From positions 1 to 37,088 of the forward strand of contig CAMQJB010000019.1 in NCBI GenBank assembly GCA_947002045.1: a stretch of DNA of 37,088 nt. The letters run 5' to 3'. Position 1 is the first letter of the stretch; every line of letters begins with the position of its first letter. Source of the DNA: an uncultured Collinsella sp. GTDB taxonomy: Bacteria > Actinomycetota > Coriobacteriia > Coriobacteriales > Coriobacteriaceae. Shown piece by piece: positions 36,701 through 37,088 of the stretch. The translations under genes were made by a program, and so were the position numbers. The notes under the pieces are model-generated. The model ran no database searches. It had not been told where the DNA came from and saw nothing but the letters and a program-made list of their open reading frames with translations.

Positions 36701-37022
36701 CGTGCTCACCGAGGGCTCTACGATCGTGACGCTCAAGGCGAGCTTCCTGAAGACGCTCGGCGTGGGCGAGCACAAGCTGAGCGTGGTTTCGGCCACGGGC
36801 ACTGCCGAGACGACCTTCACCGTTGCCGAGGCAGCCAAGCCCGCTCCTGGCCAGACTACCACGACTACTACGACCACGACTACGACGTCTAAGTCCAAGA
36901 AGAAGGCTAGCAAGAAGACGTTGCCTCAGTCCGGCGACAGCGCGTACGCCATGGCCGGTGCCGTACTCGCTGCCGGTGTGGCAGCCCTGCTGCTGGCGTG
37001 GGCCATGAAGCGCCGCGCGTAG
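30798..37022 (+). CDS. Giant sortase-anchored modular surface protein with beta-helix, MBG and Cys/His-ribbon repeats
   Basis: 2074 aa from the ATG at 30798 (AAGGGG upstream; an ATG at 30813 is an alternative). A signal peptide (ends near TVAEAYP) is followed by a right-handed beta-helix-like domain (about 50-480; NGCKFENNY, NADLSVKNCSI). Then come beta domains, and from about residue 835 three related super-modules. Each has an ATAETIRG-type beta domain and a ribbon HWxxCxCG...HxFEWVxD...KHxxCxxC (starts near 925, 1401, 1862). The first two also have MBG-type domains (DASKTYGEADP). The C-terminus is an 11-Thr run, Lys-rich spacer, LPQSG (near 2042), membrane segment and KRRA. The likely role is adhesion or mucus/glycan binding; none of this shows an enzyme. 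Confidence 0.88.
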   Translation: MREKKMGMRRLAACVLAAALALGGAATTLATPTVAEAYPQGATFPIRSKDDLSYYEKDKPVVLEAGEDYVLTGKVDIDYYEVQGSTAENPTRLYFSNDSYLGGPLTDMRNKTYYRLPLFVVTGGYVEFIGDSGAATKVVCNGKSFLGDSDNWSYYLADKPNTGKKLNLSVKDLTLVSNLDRECDRAIMLYGTMGKGETATFTNVNVSNWDCVKNGWSHYSNDKNTYTASPAPVTIRGSQVAVDATFTNCTFSNNTDDCVGALSVVGRNARPRVTLNGCKFENNYQSMIACDYLKVEDNHVHSGNIVVRNADLSVKNCSIRSTPDAGTVSWNGPCEYMYRDYKMHMTSGIAVAKDASCTIESSTIDDLYESPDRNNYGQKLNVQDPQRCAVYALGSVTLAGNTKVTTAKAKGVDASDVGSYGKVHVDKSFTGEAALSVDDSKFDSESNKQHYYYEYVNLGTSDLSQEDLASRLKLANADLAYDVTGDKVKVIHRKHEHEWTYSANKDGYSIAATCNGQYEASHCVYSRDGETISLMSSKSGALSFTYNGKQRDAVLATTKPSQKDNAVAQGKVKIVSARFYRCADENDTVGIEMEGSQPCDAGTYRVVATVAVEGQNDVTLERVFKINPASLAEKDSNRKDLCKIEVIGYDKLKDNVRFSNGDVLNDVPSYKWTGEEITPRIKVTYKLGDEWIELKEGVDFERLAWGESVSEKDPGAYRSQLWGLGNFASYESIYSCKFFYWSIYGTQFENIQAKGFDGTYDGKAHSPSVTVDNAPEGMQVEYSVDGGLLYEDRIPSYTNVTRDVYDNVCAETIKYRITAPDYVPVEGELKIKIAPADQAAPKDVKTTAATGHALADGSIDGIDNTYEWKAETASDYQWIAEGETSVKGLAAGKYSVRLKADRNHNASEALTVEVKDGPKKADGSGWKHDDAEHWNTCTCGKEDVDRAKHDFEWVVDQAATADRPGSKHERCKTCGYERESVEIPAFGIKGYSGTYDGEWHGVTVDTETVASIKYREKGEKKWSDEPPLICDAGTKTVEFEAILTSGDICKGEVELKVDPRPVTVRPKDASKTYGEADPNFELEAVKGSIVQGHPLSWFKIHRETGENVGTYTLTIEESKVGDKWDKIQRANYAPTLQAGTFEIAKRQIGVGWTVGTYTYNGEPQGPKVEPTNVVKRDEGKVSYEVENATGIDAGSYPAKVTGLAGDPEVIKNYALPTENLEYTYTIYKAEQEKPQGLKATAETIRGKCDGKIEGAHGGVAYRLFRTEAGDADGETMVSEVGKIENLAAGDYQVWYAETDNYMPSTPVEVHVGKGKYLNVSLSEKNDAYSIAWHSPNKLQWHESVEFSVKISDGYYAGDDFAVKANGVLLEKNEGGRFVLSNVEENTAITVEGVHKHEAVGDEWLSDDNTHWHECTCGEKIDESAHTFEWVIDKAPTATEAGSKHQQCTVCGHALPAVEIPVAAIVGYSGEYDGAYHTVDATRLPEGATAQYSTDGKNWSPEAPKIKDVGTLTVSYKVTIDGTTAEGEVALEVKPRAITVTAQDASKTYGEADPVFTWAITSGELVESESLEGLEIEREDNDNVRDGGYALHLTQAKGANSNYNITFVDGVFTINQRLLTVTWGTSEFVYDGKEHCPEATLGNVIGKDDLGATVVGSQVEAGDSYQATLSALTGKAAGNYALPTEGLTRGFSIKNAAQDAPVIQATAETVSGKRDGKITGVDATMEWRAKDAADYQAVGKDVTELKDLAAGVYEVRYQAKANHDASPVTEVTVAAGRKLVVALPATQEGYSLTATATELDWHGAATLTMSIDSAYFAGKDYAVKVDGKAVELSDTGTFELKGVEHDVNVTVEGVLKHEPDGTGWAHDVTNHWHVCRCGDIIDKAGHTFEWVVDKPATVEAKGEKHQECTVCDEKGKTEEIAILKPVITDGKGQTMVVDAAKDLSFRSNAPLEFFQKVLVDDKEVAAENYVLTEGSTIVTLKASFLKTLGVGEHKLSVVSATGTAETTFTVAEAAKPAPGQTTTTTTTTTTTSKSKKKASKKTLPQSGDSAYAMAGAVLAAGVAALLLAWAMKRRA
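33303..36554 (+). repeat. Three tandem super-modules inside the giant surface protein
   Basis: Modules begin at about 33303, 34482 and 35880. Each opens with a KATAET-like strand pattern. Their Cys/His ribbons lie at 33571-33747, 34998-35174 and 36381-36554. Modules 2 and 3 contain an extra ~90-residue segment (GKYLNVSLSEKND, GRKLVVALPATQ) missing from module 1. The third module lacks the MBG part. DNA identity is moderate, so the duplication is old. Confidence 0.75.
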
Positions 37023-37088
37023 TCGCGCACCAGTCCCCCGCGGGGCCGGGGCGGGCGGTTCGGGGCCGCGGGTGGGGGGTGGCGGGCA
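37023..37088. other. G-rich contig end
   Basis: After the stop codon the sequence turns into G/C-rich low-complexity runs. No terminator or gene can be read; it is probably artefact. Confidence 0.6.

Noticed and set aside
32991..36773. 1260-codon open frame opposite the giant surface protein
   Set aside because: Same shadow effect; the repeats in it simply follow the repeats of the coding strand.

Overview
The window looks like one assembly contig from a high-GC Coriobacteriia, most likely Collinsella or a close relative. The reasons are inference from gene style: a LuxR regulator fused to a 12-segment membrane domain, very large sortase-type surface proteins with LPQSG or LAKTG tails, a hyp/nikR hydrogenase-maturation block, and dense palindromic intergenic repeats. 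Both ends run into low-complexity C-rich or G-rich sequence that looks like read artefact, so the window is probably the whole contig.

Layout. 167-4166 (minus): three translationally coupled signalling genes (8-segment membrane sensor, NarX-type kinase, NarL-type regulator). 4457-6001 (plus): divergent membrane-LuxR regulator. 6077-8845 (minus): MgtA-type Mg2+ P-type ATPase with a leader of about 270 nt that carries a 23-codon upstream ORF and a palindrome. 9283-12238: pyrE, a SIS-domain remnant of an RpiR/MurR regulator, a glucose-type PTS EIIA and a lipoprotein. pyrE and the lipoprotein gene are each followed by one copy of the same ~184-nt structured element. 12239-12712: repeat island. 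12713-13378: HAD phosphatase. 13791-21116: a C69 dipeptidase with a LAKTG anchor, then a cobalamin riboswitch leading into a 1507-aa surface protein whose C-terminal half resembles a transcobalamin/terpene-cyclase toroid. 21298-27232 (minus): hypE, hypD, hypC, hypF, nikR and a small unknown gene in front of nikR. 27464-28496: thioredoxin and an unknown protein. 28558-30555 (minus): a LytTR response regulator and its GHKL kinase, the kinase broken by a 2-nt frameshift. 30798-37022 (plus): a 2074-aa modular surface protein.

How the genes may work together. The hyp genes insert the Fe(CN)2CO and nickel centre of [NiFe] hydrogenases, and NikR is a nickel-sensing repressor, so the block is a nickel/hydrogenase unit; hypA, hypB and the structural genes are not here. 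The riboswitch puts the 1507-aa surface protein under B12 control, which with its C-terminal toroid suggests a role in capturing corrinoids at the cell surface (inference). The LytTR pair is divergent from the giant surface protein and may control it.

The most unusual material is between genes. Two copies of a ~184-nt element align almost without gaps and keep an invariant core, while their outer helix arms differ in sequence but remain complementary within each copy. There is also a 62-bp-period array of three 46-bp palindromes, two copies of a 122-bp palindrome, and several CACAAAGG/GGGACAGG hairpins.
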